60,011 nt of DNA. It comes from an uncultured Pseudomonadota bacterium. GTDB taxonomy: Bacteria; Pseudomonadota; Gammaproteobacteria; Enterobacterales; Succinivibrionaceae. The stretch lies in the NCBI GenBank assembly GCA_900315145.1, contig OMYE01000003.1, positions 1-60,011 on the forward strand, given 5' to 3'. Below the pieces are notes generated by a model, which saw only the letters and a program-made list of their open reading frames with translations, was not told the DNA's origin and made no database searches. The position numbers and the translations under genes were made by a program. This document shows, in pieces, positions 44,819 to 55,785 of this stretch. How positions within the stretch are numbered: the first letter of the stretch is position 1; each line of letters starts with the position of its first letter.

Positions 44819-46270
44819 TTAAAGTATATATCTACTGATATCTTCGTTATCAACTAGATTATCGAGGTGTTCAGATACGTACTTCTTGTCAATTACAAAA
44901 TTTCTTTCTGCAACATCCGGTGCATTAAAGGAGATGTCTTCAAAAAGCTTTTCCATAATGGTATGAAGCCTTCTGGCCCCAATGTTTTCTGTGGTATTAT
45001 TTACTGAATAGGCTGCTTCTGCTATAGCTCTAATACCATCATTGGTGAAGCTTACATCAACACCTTCGGTAGCCATTAACTGTTTTGTCTGTTCTGTAAG
45101 AGATGCATGAGGCTCAACTAGAATTCTTGCAAAGTCATCGGCTGTGAGCGGCTGTAATTCAACTCTTATAGGCAATCTACCTTGTAATTCCGGAATGAGG
45201 TCTGAAGGTTTGGATAACTGAAAGGCACCGGATGTAATGAACAGAATATGGTCTGTTTTAATCATACCGTATTTGGTTCTTATGGCGCATCCTTCAATCA
45301 GAGGTAATAAATCTCTCTGTACACCTTCACGTGAAACTCTCGATTCATTTTCACTTTTAGTTTCGCAGATTTTGTCTATTTCATCTATGAATATAATACC
45401 GTGATTCTCTACGAGAGAAATCAGTTCGCGACGCAAATCATTCTCATTAATCAGTTTTGATGCTTCATCATCGATTAACATTTTCATGGCTTCCTTAACC
45501 TTTATGTTAACCGGTTTAGATCCGCCCATCTTTATCTGACCGAATAATTCCTCCAACTGGGTTGTCATATCCTCAAGACCAGGGGCTGACATGATTTGTA
45601 CATGAGAGGTTTCAGACGCAGGAGGGGTGATTTTTATAACTTTTTCGTCATAGATTCCCTTTCTCAGGTCATTTAGTACTTCCTGCTCTTCGTCTGACAT
45701 TGTCTGTTCCTCGACAGAAGGGGCAGTAATTACAGATGAAAGTTCTGAAAATCCTTCGGAAGTTCCTTCAATAATCTTTACGTTTTCCGGCCCATCCTTA
45801 ATTTCTTTTTCATCCTGATTAGTAATATCTTCGCTATGGAGAGAATCCTTACTAAAACATTTGATGATAGCCTTTACAACTTTCTTTTCTGCTTTTTCTG
45901 TGGCTTCTTTAAGATGTTTTTTCTGCTGTTTTTCCTTCAGCATTTTCATGGCTACATTGGCAAGATCCTTAATTATAGAGTCAACTTCCTTGCCGACATA
46001 TCCTACTTCAGTAAATTTGGTTGCCTCTACCTTCAGAAAAGGTGCATCCGTTAGCTTTGCCAGTCTTCTGGCTATTTCTGTTTTACCGACACCTGTCGGT
46101 CCGATCATCAGAATATTCTTCGGTGTTACTTCTGTTCTGAATTTTTCGTCCAGTTGCATTCTGCGCCATCTGTTCCTCATGGCAATAGCCACAGAGCGCT
46201 TGGCTTTTTCCTGTCCGATAATATGCTTGTTTAATTCTTCTACGATTTCGCGTGGTGTTAATTCATTCAT
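44819..46270 (-). CDS. hslU: HslU, ATPase of the HslVU protease
   Basis: A 483-residue AAA+ unfoldase from the ATG at 46270. [20 protein letters not shown] is followed by Walker [10 protein letters not shown], the pore loop GYVGKEVDS, Walker [10 protein letters not shown], and the C-terminal [13 protein letters not shown]. It feeds proteins to HslV. It is about 40 residues longer than E. coli HslU; the extra, acidic sequence lies in the intermediate domain (about residues 140-230). A longer start overlapping hslV is rejected. Confidence 0.95.
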   Translation of the reverse strand: MNELTPREIVEELNKHIIGQEKAKRSVAIAMRNRWRRMQLDEKFRTEVTPKNILMIGPTGVGKTEIARRLAKLTDAPFLKVEATKFTEVGYVGKEVDSIIKDLANVAMKMLKEKQQKKHLKEATEKAEKKVVKAIIKCFSKDSLHSEDITNQDEKEIKDGPENVKIIEGTSEGFSELSSVITAPSVEEQTMSDEEQEVLNDLRKGIYDEKVIKITPPASETSHVQIMSAPGLEDMTTQLEELFGQIKMGGSKPVNIKVKEAMKMLIDDEASKLINENDLRRELISLVENHGIIFIDEIDKICETKSENESRVSREGVQRDLLPLIEGCAIRTKYGMIKTDHILFITSGAFQLSKPSDLIPELQGRLPIRVELQPLTADDFARILVEPHASLTEQTKQLMATEGVDVSFTNDGIRAIAEAAYSVNNTTENIGARRLHTIMEKLFEDISFNAPDVAERNFVIDKKYVSEHLDNLVDNEDISRYIL

Positions 46271-46319
46271 GTTAATTTGATCTCTTGTATTGAAGAGCAT
46301 CCATAACTGATATTTCGAA

Positions 46320-46838
46320 TTAGAGAGATTCAATTATGAAATTATTATTTGTGAATACGCAGATATCACTTGCTATCTGCAGGGATTTTCTGACTATTGC
46401 TTCTGCGTCCAGATCAGTATTCTCGAGCAGGGCTTTGGCAGCGCTGTATGCATAATTGCCCCCGGAGCCGATTGCAAGCAAATCATCCTCCTGAGTTATT
46501 ACATCGCCAGCACCACTTATTAAAAATGATTTTGCTTCATTTACCACAATAAGCATCGCCTCTAGTCTTCTCAAGGCTTTATCAGTGCGCCAGAGTTTGC
46601 AGAATGCGATAACAGCCTTTTCTAGATTGCCGTTGCATGTTTTTATTTGTTGTTCAAATATGTCTAGAAGGGTAAAAGCGTCAGCAGTTGAGCCAGCAAA
46701 GCCGGATATAACTGTTCCGTTGTTCAGTTTTCTTACTTTTCTGGCATTTCCCTTAAGAATTGTATTTCCAAGAGAAACCTGACCATCTCCGCCAACGACC
46801 ACTTTGCCGTTTCTGCGAACAGATAAAATAGTTGTCAT
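46320..46838 (-). CDS. hslV: HslV, peptidase of the HslVU protease
   Basis: A 172-residue HslV. After Met removal the catalytic N-terminal threonine is exposed ([20 protein letters not shown]). [14 protein letters not shown] and the central [10 protein letters not shown] match the family. It forms a double hexamer that degrades proteins unfolded by HslU. It lies 9 bases after ftsN and 49 before hslU, the usual ftsN-hslV-hslU order. Confidence 0.97.
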   Translation of the reverse strand: MTTILSVRRNGKVVVGGDGQVSLGNTILKGNARKVRKLNNGTVISGFAGSTADAFTLLDIFEQQIKTCNGNLEKAVIAFCKLWRTDKALRRLEAMLIVVNEAKSFLISGAGDVITQEDDLLAIGSGGNYAYSAAKALLENTDLDAEAIVRKSLQIASDICVFTNNNFIIESL

Positions 46839-46847
46839 ATTATTTCG

Positions 46848-47645
46848 TTACTTAATTGTACAGTTGTTACCTAACTTGGCATTTATAATCTCATTTCTGA
46901 CCTTTTTTCCCTCATCGAGATTGTTGAGTGGGCCAATCAGAATTGAATAAACATATCCCCCGCCGACTTTTTTATGTATTACTCGGGATTCTTTGCCTCT
47001 GAATGCCAGCTCGGCCTTGTGCTTTTCTGCCTGAGCTTCAGTTCTGTATGTATCACTGGCGCATTCGATAAAGACATTTTCCGGATTTAATTTCTTAATG
47101 TCATTTGAGTTATTAATGTTCCGGCTGGATTCAGGAATGTTTGAGTTCTTCTGATTTCTGGCATTTCTCTTTTCCATTTCAAGGCGACGTTTGTCTTCAG
47201 CCAGTCTCCGTTTCTCTTCCGCTATGCGGTTTTTTTCTGCCTCGATTCTGCGCTGTTCCTCCTCAAGCTTTTTTTTCTTTTCCGCCAAAGCCTTTCTTCT
47301 GGCATTGTCTCTAGCAATTTTTTCAGCCTCATAGTCTCTGGTTACAGTAACTCCTGAGCCTGTATCAACACTACGCTTTCCCAAAATTTCCGTGTACTGG
47401 TATTTTTTAGTTTTCACGGTCTTCTGTGGTTGTGGAGTATCTTTTTTGGTAACCGTTACACTGGTGCCAGCCGCCGGTTTCCCTGTATTCTGTGCCGTAT
47501 TAAGTTTCCACAAAGAAGCCCCCAGCATAATGATGATGATAGCTGCTGTGGTGAAGATAATCTTGGTCTGCCATCCCCCTAACTGCTTTTTAGGAGGAGA
47601 CTTGCGACTGTTCCTTTTTTTGCTGTTTCTTACTGTTGCAACCAT
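46848..47645 (-). CDS. ftsN: Cell division protein FtsN
   Basis: A 265-residue bitopic protein. A basic cytosolic N terminus precedes one membrane helix (IIFTTAAIIIIMLGASLW, about 30-47). A long Arg/Glu/Lys-rich helical linker follows (EEEQRRIEAEKNRIAEEKRR), then a C-terminal SPOR domain (about 185-262). FtsN triggers septal peptidoglycan synthesis; SPOR binds denuded glycan at the septum. The position next to hslV supports the call, though SPOR proteins vary much in sequence. Its ATG overlaps the argS stop by one base. Confidence 0.88.
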   Translation of the reverse strand: MVATVRNSKKRNSRKSPPKKQLGGWQTKIIFTTAAIIIIMLGASLWKLNTAQNTGKPAAGTSVTVTKKDTPQPQKTVKTKKYQYTEILGKRSVDTGSGVTVTRDYEAEKIARDNARRKALAEKKKKLEEEQRRIEAEKNRIAEEKRRLAEDKRRLEMEKRNARNQKNSNIPESSRNINNSNDIKKLNPENVFIECASDTYRTEAQAEKHKAELAFRGKESRVIHKKVGGGYVYSILIGPLNNLDEGKKVRNEIINAKLGNNCTIK

Positions 47646-49384
47646 TACATTCTTTCCAGAACATTAATGCCTAGTAAATTCAAACCTGTCTTAATGATGT
47701 CAGCTGTAGCCTTGCATAATGCCAGACGACTTGATTTAATTTCTGCAGGAACATCGCTCTTGTTGATAGGGCAGGCTTCGTAAAATCTCATAAATAAACC
47801 AGCTAAATCATAGATGTATGAGCAGATAATATGTGGAGCTATTTTATTGGCTGCAGCATTAACCGTTTCGTTAAATTTTATGAGATGCTGTCCAAGAGAC
47901 TCCTCTTCATCCGTTGTAATCTGAACTTTGCCTATAGAGCAGTCAGCAGCCTTTCTGAATATTGAACAGATTCTACTGTATGCGTACTGGAGATATGGTG
48001 CGGTATTTCCTTCAAAGGTGAGCATGTTATCCCAATCGAAAATGTAGTCGGTGGTTCTGTTCTTTGAAAGGTCAGCGTATTTAACAGCCCCCATGGCTAT
48101 GGTTTTAATAACTTCCGGTTTCATTTCGTCAGGAAGGTCATTGTTTCTAGATTCAATTAATTTTGCGGCTCTTGCTTCTGCTTCATTTAATAAATCTTTT
48201 AATTTAACTGTACCGCCGTCTCTGGTCTTAAACGGTTTTCCGTCTTTGCCGAGCATCATGCCGAAAGCACCGTGCTCTAGAACTACTCCTTCTGGAACAT
48301 ATCCGGCAAGTTTGGCAATTTCCCATGACATTACGAGATGTTCGTGCTGTCTGCTGTCGGCGAAGCAGATAATTCTGTTAGCATGAAGTGTTTCACAACG
48401 ATATTTTGTGCACGCAATATCAGTTGTTGTGTAAAGGAACCCTCCGTCCTTCTTTTGAACAATAACACCGCGAGGATTTCCGTCTTTATCAGCAAACTTG
48501 TCAAGATAAACCACCATTGCGCCTTCATCTTTTACGGCTAATTTTTTATTTATCAGATCTTCAACAAGAGGTTTTAACATAGGGTTGTACAGACTTTCTC
48601 CCATGATATCCTTGTCGGTCAGAGAGATGTTTAATCTATTGTATATCTCTTGATTCTGAACCATGGTGATGTTGACAAGTTTCTTCCACATTTTCAGACA
48701 GTATTCGTCGCCACTCTGCAGTTTAACAACATATCCTCTAGCTTTTACAGCAAACTCCTCATCGCTTTCATAGCACTTTTTGGCTTCTCTGTAGAAAGCT
48801 TCAAGATCGCTTAATTCAAGATTTGTTGCATTTTCATTTTCTTTCTTTTCAAGATAGGCGATAAGCATGCCGAATTGAGTTCCCCAGTCGCCGATATGGT
48901 TGGCTCTGATAACCTTATGCCCGAGAAACTCCATGATTCTTACAACCGCATCGCCTATTACGGTTGAACGGATGTGATGTACGGCCATTTCTTTCGCAAC
49001 ATTTGGTGAAGAGTAGTCTACAACTATTGTTTCAGGAGATGGTGCAAGGGTAACTCCTAGATGCTGGTCGTTGAGGATTGCTTCTATTTGGGAGGCCAGA
49101 TAATTCTTACTGACAAAAAAGTTGATAAAACCAGGTCCTGCAATTTCAACCTTTGTTATTTTGTCATTCTGAGGAATAGCTTTAACAATGAGATTAGCTA
49201 TTTCGATAGGTTTCATTTTCATCGGTTTCGCAAGAAGCATAGCTAGATTGGTAGCGTAGTCACCATTTTTTTTATCCTTGGTATTTTCTACCATGATTCT
49301 AGTGGTTGTTTCTGCCGGCAACAATCCCTCATTCTTAAAATTATCTACAATGCTGGTAAGAGTTTCTTGAATAATCTGCTTCAT
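47645..49384 (-). CDS. argS: Arginyl-tRNA synthetase
   Basis: A 579-residue class I synthetase. An N-terminal Add-1 domain precedes the HIGH-like [21 protein letters not shown], then [10 protein letters not shown], and a C-terminal anticodon-binding domain with [21 protein letters not shown] canonical KMSKS is not seen, as usual for bacterial ArgRS. It charges tRNA-Arg. It begins the argS-ftsN-hslV-hslU series; its stop overlaps the ftsN start. Confidence 0.96.
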   Translation of the reverse strand: MKQIIQETLTSIVDNFKNEGLLPAETTTRIMVENTKDKKNGDYATNLAMLLAKPMKMKPIEIANLIVKAIPQNDKITKVEIAGPGFINFFVSKNYLASQIEAILNDQHLGVTLAPSPETIVVDYSSPNVAKEMAVHHIRSTVIGDAVVRIMEFLGHKVIRANHIGDWGTQFGMLIAYLEKKENENATNLELSDLEAFYREAKKCYESDEEFAVKARGYVVKLQSGDEYCLKMWKKLVNITMVQNQEIYNRLNISLTDKDIMGESLYNPMLKPLVEDLINKKLAVKDEGAMVVYLDKFADKDGNPRGVIVQKKDGGFLYTTTDIACTKYRCETLHANRIICFADSRQHEHLVMSWEIAKLAGYVPEGVVLEHGAFGMMLGKDGKPFKTRDGGTVKLKDLLNEAEARAAKLIESRNNDLPDEMKPEVIKTIAMGAVKYADLSKNRTTDYIFDWDNMLTFEGNTAPYLQYAYSRICSIFRKAADCSIGKVQITTDEEESLGQHLIKFNETVNAAANKIAPHIICSYIYDLAGLFMRFYEACPINKSDVPAEIKSSRLALCKATADIIKTGLNLLGINVLERM

Positions 49385-49691
49385 GTTTTTTAAACGCTTT
49401 TATCTATCATAACGAACAAAAAATTTTGTTAAATTTTACTCTGTCATTGATTTTTTTTCCACAATAAAAGATAACTTTAAGGACAAAAAATTCTGTATTT
49501 ACTGTTATTCTGTAAAGAATCAATGGACATATTCTGTTTTCAGATATTACCATTTTCGATCCTTTTACTAGACTGTTTATTGCACGGAATAGTGTCAGAT
49601 AAAATCAGTTGCTAAGGTGTTAAGTGATCAGTTGTACCTTGTATTATGTTTTACCTTATAACTGCATTTTTTCCTGGATTTGTCATGTCAG
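49385..49691. other. Intergenic stretch, argS / priA
   Basis: About 300 AT-rich bases. It must hold the argS promoter, but no strong pair stands out. A small AACAAAA/TTTTGTT inverted repeat at 49411-49427 is all I notice. Confidence 0.4.
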
Positions 49692-51884
49692 TTAGTCGAG
49701 ATTTAAAGGATCTACTTCTATCAGACAGTGAACGTTACTTCTGTATCTAAAGGAATTAATTACTGAAATAATTTTCTCGATAAATAATGAATGTTCTTTT
49801 CTAGTCAATGATGAGATGTTTATGTAGTAATGGTATCTGTTTTGTCTTCTTGTAAAGAAAGCTGAAACAGGATGTGAAAATGTGGTTTCCGGATAATCAT
49901 TTTTTACGGATAACATGTAATTATATGCATCGGAGATGTAACCTACAACCTTTTCACGGTCTGTCCCATCGACCTTTAGAACAGCCAGCGAGGTTGCCGG
50001 TGGAAGTTTAAGATTCATTCTCCTTAGCAGACATTTTTGAGAAAAGGCATCATATCCACCGTTTATCAGGGTTGTTAGAAGTGGATGTTCCGGGGTATGG
50101 GTTTGCAAATATACATAACCCTGCTTGTTTCCTCTTCCTGCTCTTCCCGCTATTTGTACAATAAGTTGGGCAAGATTTTCAGAAGCTCTGAAGTTGTTAG
50201 AATATAGCTGGGAGTCAATATCAATAATCCCTACCAAAGTTACATTGGGAAAATGATGTCCTTTGGCAAGCATCTGAGTTCCGATGATTATGTTGTACTT
50301 GTTGGCGGATATGTCATTAAGGATTACGTTGAGACTGCCTTTTTTGCTGGTAGTATCACGATCCATTCTGACAGGTCTGGCATTTGGAAAAATTGTCGAG
50401 AGATGTTCTAGTATCTGCTCTGTTCCGTTTCCCGTAGGAGTGAGTTCGTGATTACCGCACTTAGGACAGTATACAGGTACGGGATATCTAGTTTCGCAGT
50501 GATGACATATAAGTCTGTTCTCTGTCTGATGATATGTCAGATTGGCATCGCAGTTCTGACACATGAATACAAATCCGCAGTTATGGCAGATCATTTTCTG
50601 TGAATAGCCTCTTCTGTTTAAAAGAAGCATGACCTGATGCTCTTTAGCCAGTTCCTCATTAATATGGAGTGCGAGCTCTCTTGATATTCCGTGTTCAATA
50701 TATTGCTTGCGCATATCAATAATGCTAAAGATAACGCTGTTTGATGCGCCGGCCCTGTTGTCGATTCGTATTTCTTCGTATTTTCCACGCAAAATATTGT
50801 AGCAGGTTTCAATCGATGGAGTGGCTGTGCCAAGAACAATTGGTATTTTACGTATGTATGCCATCATAACCGCACAGTCTCTAGCATTGTATCTGAACCC
50901 GTCAGCCTGTCTGTATGATGAGTCATGTTCTTCATCAATGATGATTATGCCGAGATTCGGAATATTTGAAAACAAAGCGCTTCTGGTTCCGATAAGAATG
51001 GCTGCCTCATTCTTTTTCATGGCAATGAAAGCTTCGTGTCGTTCCGTTTCTGAAAGTGACGAATGAATACAGACAATCGGGACATTGAATCTTTTGAAGA
51101 ATCTGGAAATGGTTTGAGGGGTAAGATTGATTTCCGGTACCAGTATCAATGCCTGTCGTCCCTCTCTTAATTTTTCGGCTATGAGTTGCAGGTATACTTC
51201 CGTTTTTCCGGAACCGGTGACTCCATGCAAAACAAATGTCTTGAATCCGCGACAGTTGTTTATAATATTGAAAGCGTTCAGCTGTTCTTCATTCAAAGTA
51301 TGTGAATCAGTGACGATAATATCCCGGTCATACCATCTAGTCATGGTATCCCTGATGTTATTTTCTTTTATAAGATTAAGACTGCTCAGTTTTTTTATTG
51401 TTTGTGTTTTTATGCCTATTTCCTTGAGGTAAAGGGCTGTTCTAGGTGATTCTTTTATAATTTTCAAAGCTTCCTTGCATAGCGCAGAACGTTTGATGAG
51501 TTTTTCATCCCCATTTTCGGTTGCGTGCCACTGGGTGACCGGCTTTAGTTGTTCTTTTTTGTTTTTTTTCAGAGCTATCGGCAGAGCAGAATAAAATACC
51601 TCTCCTATAGGATAATGGTAGTAGCCGCTAGCCCATTTCAGCAAGTCAACTGTGGGTGAATCAAAAACCGGGGAGTCATCAAGAAGTTCTATGATTTCTT
51701 TTATATTGCCGGGAAATGATGATTGTTCACAGGTACCTATGATTATGCCAAGAACCATGGAATTCCGAAAGCTGACAATTACCCTTCTTCCAGAAAGGTC
51801 TGATGGTATTGAATTACCATGGCTGTTAAAGGAATATTCAAATATCTTATATAGGGGGCAGTTAATGGCTATTTTTAAAAACAT
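49692..51884 (-). CDS. priA: Primosomal replication helicase PriA
   Basis: A 730-residue PriA from the ATG at 51884 (MFLKIAINCPLYKIFEYS). An N-terminal 3'-DNA-binding domain precedes the helicase: Walker A HGVTGSGKTEVYL, DEEH box IIIDEEHDSSYRQADGFRYNARD in part, and GTATPSIET. Zinc-binding cysteines follow (CHNCGFVFMCQNCD and CHHCETRYPVPVYCPKCG). It reloads the replisome at stalled forks. An ATG 18 codons upstream is also open but gives a tail unlike homologues. Neither start has a good ribosome site. Divergent from rpmE. Confidence 0.94.
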   Translation of the reverse strand: MFLKIAINCPLYKIFEYSFNSHGNSIPSDLSGRRVIVSFRNSMVLGIIIGTCEQSSFPGNIKEIIELLDDSPVFDSPTVDLLKWASGYYHYPIGEVFYSALPIALKKNKKEQLKPVTQWHATENGDEKLIKRSALCKEALKIIKESPRTALYLKEIGIKTQTIKKLSSLNLIKENNIRDTMTRWYDRDIIVTDSHTLNEEQLNAFNIINNCRGFKTFVLHGVTGSGKTEVYLQLIAEKLREGRQALILVPEINLTPQTISRFFKRFNVPIVCIHSSLSETERHEAFIAMKKNEAAILIGTRSALFSNIPNLGIIIIDEEHDSSYRQADGFRYNARDCAVMMAYIRKIPIVLGTATPSIETCYNILRGKYEEIRIDNRAGASNSVIFSIIDMRKQYIEHGISRELALHINEELAKEHQVMLLLNRRGYSQKMICHNCGFVFMCQNCDANLTYHQTENRLICHHCETRYPVPVYCPKCGNHELTPTGNGTEQILEHLSTIFPNARPVRMDRDTTSKKGSLNVILNDISANKYNIIIGTQMLAKGHHFPNVTLVGIIDIDSQLYSNNFRASENLAQLIVQIAGRAGRGNKQGYVYLQTHTPEHPLLTTLINGGYDAFSQKCLLRRMNLKLPPATSLAVLKVDGTDREKVVGYISDAYNYMLSVKNDYPETTFSHPVSAFFTRRQNRYHYYINISSLTRKEHSLFIEKIISVINSFRYRSNVHCLIEVDPLNLD

Positions 51885-52041
51885 AGAAAAAAAATATAAA
51901 AAATGTAAACTTTGACTTGCACAACTAAGGACAATCATATATCATTCGCTTGCATTTTTATATTTTTGTTTGTTTTTTTATATCGTATTTGACGCGCAAG
52001 TGGTCAGAAGGGCGATATAACTCTATACTAAGAGGTTTTCC

Positions 52042-52260
52042 ATGAAAAAAGATATTCACCCAGCATATGACGTTATCAACGTTAAGTGCTCTTGTGGTAA
52101 CACATTTCAGACTCGTTCAACTGTAGGTCATGATATCGTTATCGATGTTTGCTCTGCTTGTCATCCATTCTATACCGGTAAGCAGAAGATGGTTGATAAC
52201 GGCGGTCGTGTAGAACGTTTCAATAAGCGTTTCGGTTCTTTATTCTCTGCTAAGAAGTAA
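52042..52260 (+). CDS. rpmE: 50S ribosomal protein L31
   Basis: A 72-residue L31 starting [19 protein letters not shown], the zinc-binding form with CxC and CSAC cysteines. It ends with the usual FNKRFGSL segment. It attaches to the large subunit and can serve as a zinc reserve; the zinc-free YkgM type is not seen here. It is divergent from priA, as in E. coli. Confidence 0.97.
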   Translation: MKKDIHPAYDVINVKCSCGNTFQTRSTVGHDIVIDVCSACHPFYTGKQKMVDNGGRVERFNKRFGSLFSAKK

Positions 52261-52309
52261 TTTTGCTTTTTAGAAAGAAAAAATTTCTTATATTTATCTT
52301 CAAATACGT

Positions 52310-52342
52310 AAAAGCTCTAGGAATCTTCCTTGAGCTTTTTTT
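52310..52342 (+). terminator. rpmE terminator
   Basis: AAAAGCTC (52310-52317) pairs with GAGCTTTT (52332-52339), with an inner AGGAA/TTCCT helix and a T run, about 50 bases past the rpmE stop. Confidence 0.93.
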
Positions 52343-52685
52343 ATCTGTTTATCGTTACATATCTTAATAAAATTAAATACTAAATAGTCAAAATACGTTT
52401 GGTAATACAAATAGTTTGTCTGGCAGTGTTTTGTTCTCTCATTTGGGTTTTCAAGGTATTATCTACTTGGATACTTATAAGCCATTTAACAGGTTATTAA
52501 TTAGAAATATGTGCGGAATTTCAGAAAATGTGAGACTGACGTTTAAATATGAAAAACAAAACTATATTATAATTGTGGGTAGTTTACCTTTTTGTTTGTA
52601 GGGTTTATTGTCATTATAGCGGACAGAACCCTTTTACTTGTTATGATAATGATAACGACTAAAGTATCGTTTCGGAGAATGTTGC
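52343..52685. other. Intergenic stretch, rpmE / malic enzyme
   Basis: About 340 AT-rich bases with the malic enzyme promoter presumably at the right end. GATAATGATAACG at about 52645-52657 matches one half of a Fur box. No gene is visible. Confidence 0.45.
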
Positions 52686-53939
52686 ATGGCAGATAAAATT
52701 TTACATGATGCTGCATTACAGTACCATGCCTGTCCAAAACCAGGAAAAATCTCAATTGAGATTACTAAACCAGCGGATACATCACATGATTTGACTTTGG
52801 CATATAGCCCAGGTGTTGCAGAACCAGTTAGAGAAATTGCTAAAAATCCAGAAGATGCTTATAAATATACAATCAAAGGTAATTTAGTTGCTGTTATTTC
52901 TAATGGAACAGCTATTTTAGGGCTTGGTAATCTCGGGCCTTTAGCATCTAAGCCCGTAATGGAAGGTAAAGCTTTACTTTTTAAGCGTTTTGCTAATGTT
53001 GACGCTATCGATATTGAGGTAAAGCATAAAGATATAGATGATTTTGTTAATACCGTAGCCAATATTGCTGATACATTTGGAGGCATTAATCTTGAAGATA
53101 TTAAGGCTCCTGAGTGTTTTGAAATAGAAGAAAAATTAAAGAAAAAATGCAATATTCCAGTATTTCACGATGATCAGCACGGTACAGCCATTGTTACAAC
53201 TGCTGGTATGCTGAATGCTTTGCAGCTTCAAGGAAAGAAGGTTGAAGATTGTAAGGTTGTCTGTTTAGGTGCTGGAGCTGCCGGTGTGGCTTGTTCAACA
53301 TTCCTTCTTCAGTGTGGTGTAAAGCCTGAGAATTTCTACATGATCGACCGTCACGGGGTTATAAGATCCGAAAGAACAGACTTAAATGAACAGAAAAAGA
53401 AATTCATAAATGACTCCGGTGCCAAAACTTTGGCTGAAGCTATGGTAGGTGCTGACGCTTTCCTTGGCGTTTCCGGTCCAAATCTTGTAACTGAAGAAGA
53501 AATTATGAGCATGGCTCCGAACGCAGTTATTTTAGCTTGTTCAAATCCTGATCCAGAGGTTTCTCCGGCTCTTGTCCAGAAGTGCAGACCTGATATTATT
53601 TTTGGAACAGGTAGATCCGACTATCCAAACCAGATTAATAACGTGATCTGTTTCCCATTCCTCTTCAGAGGAGCTTTGGATGTTCGTGCTACTGAAATTA
53701 ATCTTGAAATGAAGAAGGCTGCCATGAATGCAATAAGACTTCTTGCTCAGGAACCTGTACCTGATGAGGTTGCTAAAGCATGCGGCGAAGAACATTTTGA
53801 ATTTGGACCGCATTATATTATGCCTAAACCTGTAGATCACAGACTGTATTCATGGGTCTCAAAAGCTGTAGCTGAAGCTGCAGTTAAGACAGGTGTCGCC
53901 AGAGAATCACTTCCTGATCACTATCTGGAAAATGAATAA
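52686..53939 (+). CDS. maeB: Malic enzyme, short form
   Basis: A 417-residue malic enzyme. YSPGVAEPVREIA, the AVISNGTAILGLGNLGP block, the metal ligands in FHDDQHGTAIV, the dinucleotide fold VCLGAGAAGVA and ACSNPDPE are present. It decarboxylates malate to pyruvate and makes NAD(P)H. It ends after the malic domains, without the phosphotransacetylase-like domain of the 759-residue E. coli MaeB. NADP versus NAD preference is not settled. GGAGA precedes the ATG. It is monocistronic. Confidence 0.92.
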   Translation: MADKILHDAALQYHACPKPGKISIEITKPADTSHDLTLAYSPGVAEPVREIAKNPEDAYKYTIKGNLVAVISNGTAILGLGNLGPLASKPVMEGKALLFKRFANVDAIDIEVKHKDIDDFVNTVANIADTFGGINLEDIKAPECFEIEEKLKKKCNIPVFHDDQHGTAIVTTAGMLNALQLQGKKVEDCKVVCLGAGAAGVACSTFLLQCGVKPENFYMIDRHGVIRSERTDLNEQKKKFINDSGAKTLAEAMVGADAFLGVSGPNLVTEEEIMSMAPNAVILACSNPDPEVSPALVQKCRPDIIFGTGRSDYPNQINNVICFPFLFRGALDVRATEINLEMKKAAMNAIRLLAQEPVPDEVAKACGEEHFEFGPHYIMPKPVDHRLYSWVSKAVAEAAVKTGVARESLPDHYLENE

Positions 53940-53967
53940 TTCTGATACAGGTTATTTAGTTTGAATA

Positions 53968-53997
53968 AAAAAGCAGCTTCTCGTGTAGCTGCTTTTT
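53968..53997. terminator. Bidirectional terminator, malic enzyme / trmA
   Basis: AAAAAGCAGCT and AGCTGCTTTTT form an 11-bp stem with an 8-base loop and T runs on both strands, between convergent genes. Confidence 0.92.
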
Positions 53998-54131
53998 GTT
54001 TGAAGGATGGCATTTATAATTGTTTATCTTCTGGGGATAATTTGAGCATTTCGTGTTTCCCTTTCATCAAAGTTACAGAAACGTAATAATGTTGATTTAT
54101 GAATTTTTCTTAAAGGCCCGGTTTTTTTTCC

Positions 54132-55262
54132 CTAATTTTTTCTTTTTAGTATTACCCCGGTCTCTATATGCTCATCTGTATATGGAAACTGATCGAAAAA
54201 GGCCAGTTTTTCAATTTTATGTGTTAAACACAGCGTTTTTAGATTATCAATCAGTGTTACTGGATTGCAGGATATATAAACAATGTTTTCGTAGTGCTGT
54301 ATGAGTTTTATTGTTTCCTTATCAACGCCAGCCCTTGGAGGATCTACTAGGACAGTTTTGCAGTGGTAATCATCTAGATTGACATTATTGTTTTTTAATC
54401 TTTTGAATTCTCTTGTTTTATTAAGAGCCTGAGTAAATTCTTCTGCACTTAGGCGAATGATTTTTAAATTGTTGACGTTGTTGTCTCGAATATTTGTCTG
54501 AGCAGCCTCCACACTTGTTTTTGATATTTCTGTTGCAAGTATTTTATTGAAATTTCCTGCTAAAGCTATGGAGAAATTGCCGTTACCGCAGTATAGTTCT
54601 AAAAGGTCAGTATCCGTCAGATTTTTGGTATTGTTCTGTACCCATTCAAGCATTTTTTCACATACTTTTGCATTAGGCTGGGTAAAACTGTTTTCCACTT
54701 GTTTATAAGTGTATACATTCTGATTAACTGTGAGTCTTTCTGTAATAAAATCTTTATCAAGAAGTATTTTTTGTTTTCTGGATCTTCCGATAAGATCAAT
54801 TTTATTATTCGGGAAAATCCCTCTTAATTTTCTTAACAGTTCTTTAGCTTCGTAAATCCATAAATCATCTAAATTTTTATGATATACGAGCGAGATAAGA
54901 GCCTCGCCACTTAAAGATGTAAGAAAATCAATTTCAAAGAATTTATTAGTAAGAGTTTCATTACCCTCCATAAACTGGATTATTTTGGGCATAAGTTTGT
55001 TTATTAACAGTGACGCTGTCGGAAATTGAGACAGAAAGATCTTTTCCTTTTTTTTACCAGAGGTGTCTACCATATAGTATTTGATTTGCTTGCCATCCAG
55101 ATAAATGCAGAATTTGGCTCTCATTCTGTAGTTTATAGGTTCTGATTCAAATATTTCAGGTGATGGAATGTCAAGAACAGAACTGAAGTCTTGAATCAGT
55201 TTTTCAGTTTTGTTTTTTAGCTGAGTGCCGTAAACGGATACATCAATATAATCAAAGTTCAT
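54132..55262 (-). CDS. trmA: tRNA (uracil-5-)-methyltransferase TrmA
   Basis: A 376-residue methyltransferase from the ATG at 55262, with AAGGA seven bases upstream. It has YRMRAKFCIYLDG, QVENSFTQPNA, the SAM loop LLELYCGNGNFS, VDPPRAG and the catalytic cysteine in YISCNPVTL. It makes T54 in tRNA. An open frame 58 codons longer has no similarity upstream and is not used. The trmA/btuB-murI-rrn arrangement matches E. coli. Confidence 0.96.
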   Translation of the reverse strand: MNFDYIDVSVYGTQLKNKTEKLIQDFSSVLDIPSPEIFESEPINYRMRAKFCIYLDGKQIKYYMVDTSGKKKEKIFLSQFPTASLLINKLMPKIIQFMEGNETLTNKFFEIDFLTSLSGEALISLVYHKNLDDLWIYEAKELLRKLRGIFPNNKIDLIGRSRKQKILLDKDFITERLTVNQNVYTYKQVENSFTQPNAKVCEKMLEWVQNNTKNLTDTDLLELYCGNGNFSIALAGNFNKILATEISKTSVEAAQTNIRDNNVNNLKIIRLSAEEFTQALNKTREFKRLKNNNVNLDDYHCKTVLVDPPRAGVDKETIKLIQHYENIVYISCNPVTLIDNLKTLCLTHKIEKLAFFDQFPYTDEHIETGVILKRKN

Positions 55263-55599
55263 GTGGTGTTCCTTGCAGTATTGGGGACGGAAAAAATTTG
55301 CCTTTGCTTTTTTTGTTTTTTCTGCTTTAACAAACTGCCATGTCTCCTGAGTATACGTTTTGATAGTATGATGGAATGTTAAAGTTATGCAAAGATTTGT
55401 TCCTGATGTTAGCCTGGCTGAAATTATACCTAACATTATATCAGGTATCCACTTTTAGTATTATGTGGATGATAGTATGCTGACAGTGGTTGTTGTGCAA
55501 TAAGGGCTGAATATTATGATATTTTTTATTAACAGCTTAAAAATTAAATAGATATTTTGGATATGTTATTTCAGATCTTTGTGTTAGAATTGCGTGATC

Positions 55600-55745
55600 A
55601 GTCAATAGGTGCTGAAGCTTAATAAGGAATCCGGTGTAAATCCGGAACTGACGCGCAGCGGTAATAACGATTATAGGGGTTTTTAACACTGGTAGCTCGG
55701 GAAGTTAAAAATCACAACCTGTTAGAGTCCGAAGACTTGCCATTG
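55600..55745 (+). promoter_or_regulatory. Cobalamin (AdoCbl) riboswitch
   Basis: The conserved pieces are all here: GGTGCTGAAG, the CCGGTGTAAATCCGGAACTG paired element, the B12 box CGCGCAGCGGTAA, CACTGGTAGCTCGGGAAG, and the final AGTCCGAAGACTTGCC. It lies 40 bases before btuB. Cobalamin binding would lower btuB expression, most likely by blocking translation, since no terminator precedes the gene. Confidence 0.97.
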
Positions 55746-55785
55746 ACTTAAGTAGTATGCATATCTCGCGAAATGGATTAGTTTT

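Noticed and set aside
52640..52660. Fur box before the malic enzyme gene
   Set aside because: Only one half of the consensus (GATAATGATAA) is present and the other half is missing.
52343..52685. A 61-codon frame (52416-52601) before the malic enzyme gene
   Set aside because: No ribosome site and no protein-like pattern; it overlaps the likely promoter region.
55263..55436. A 58-codon N-terminal extension of trmA
   Set aside because: No similarity to TrmA, and the ATG at 55262 has a proper ribosome site and matches the family start.
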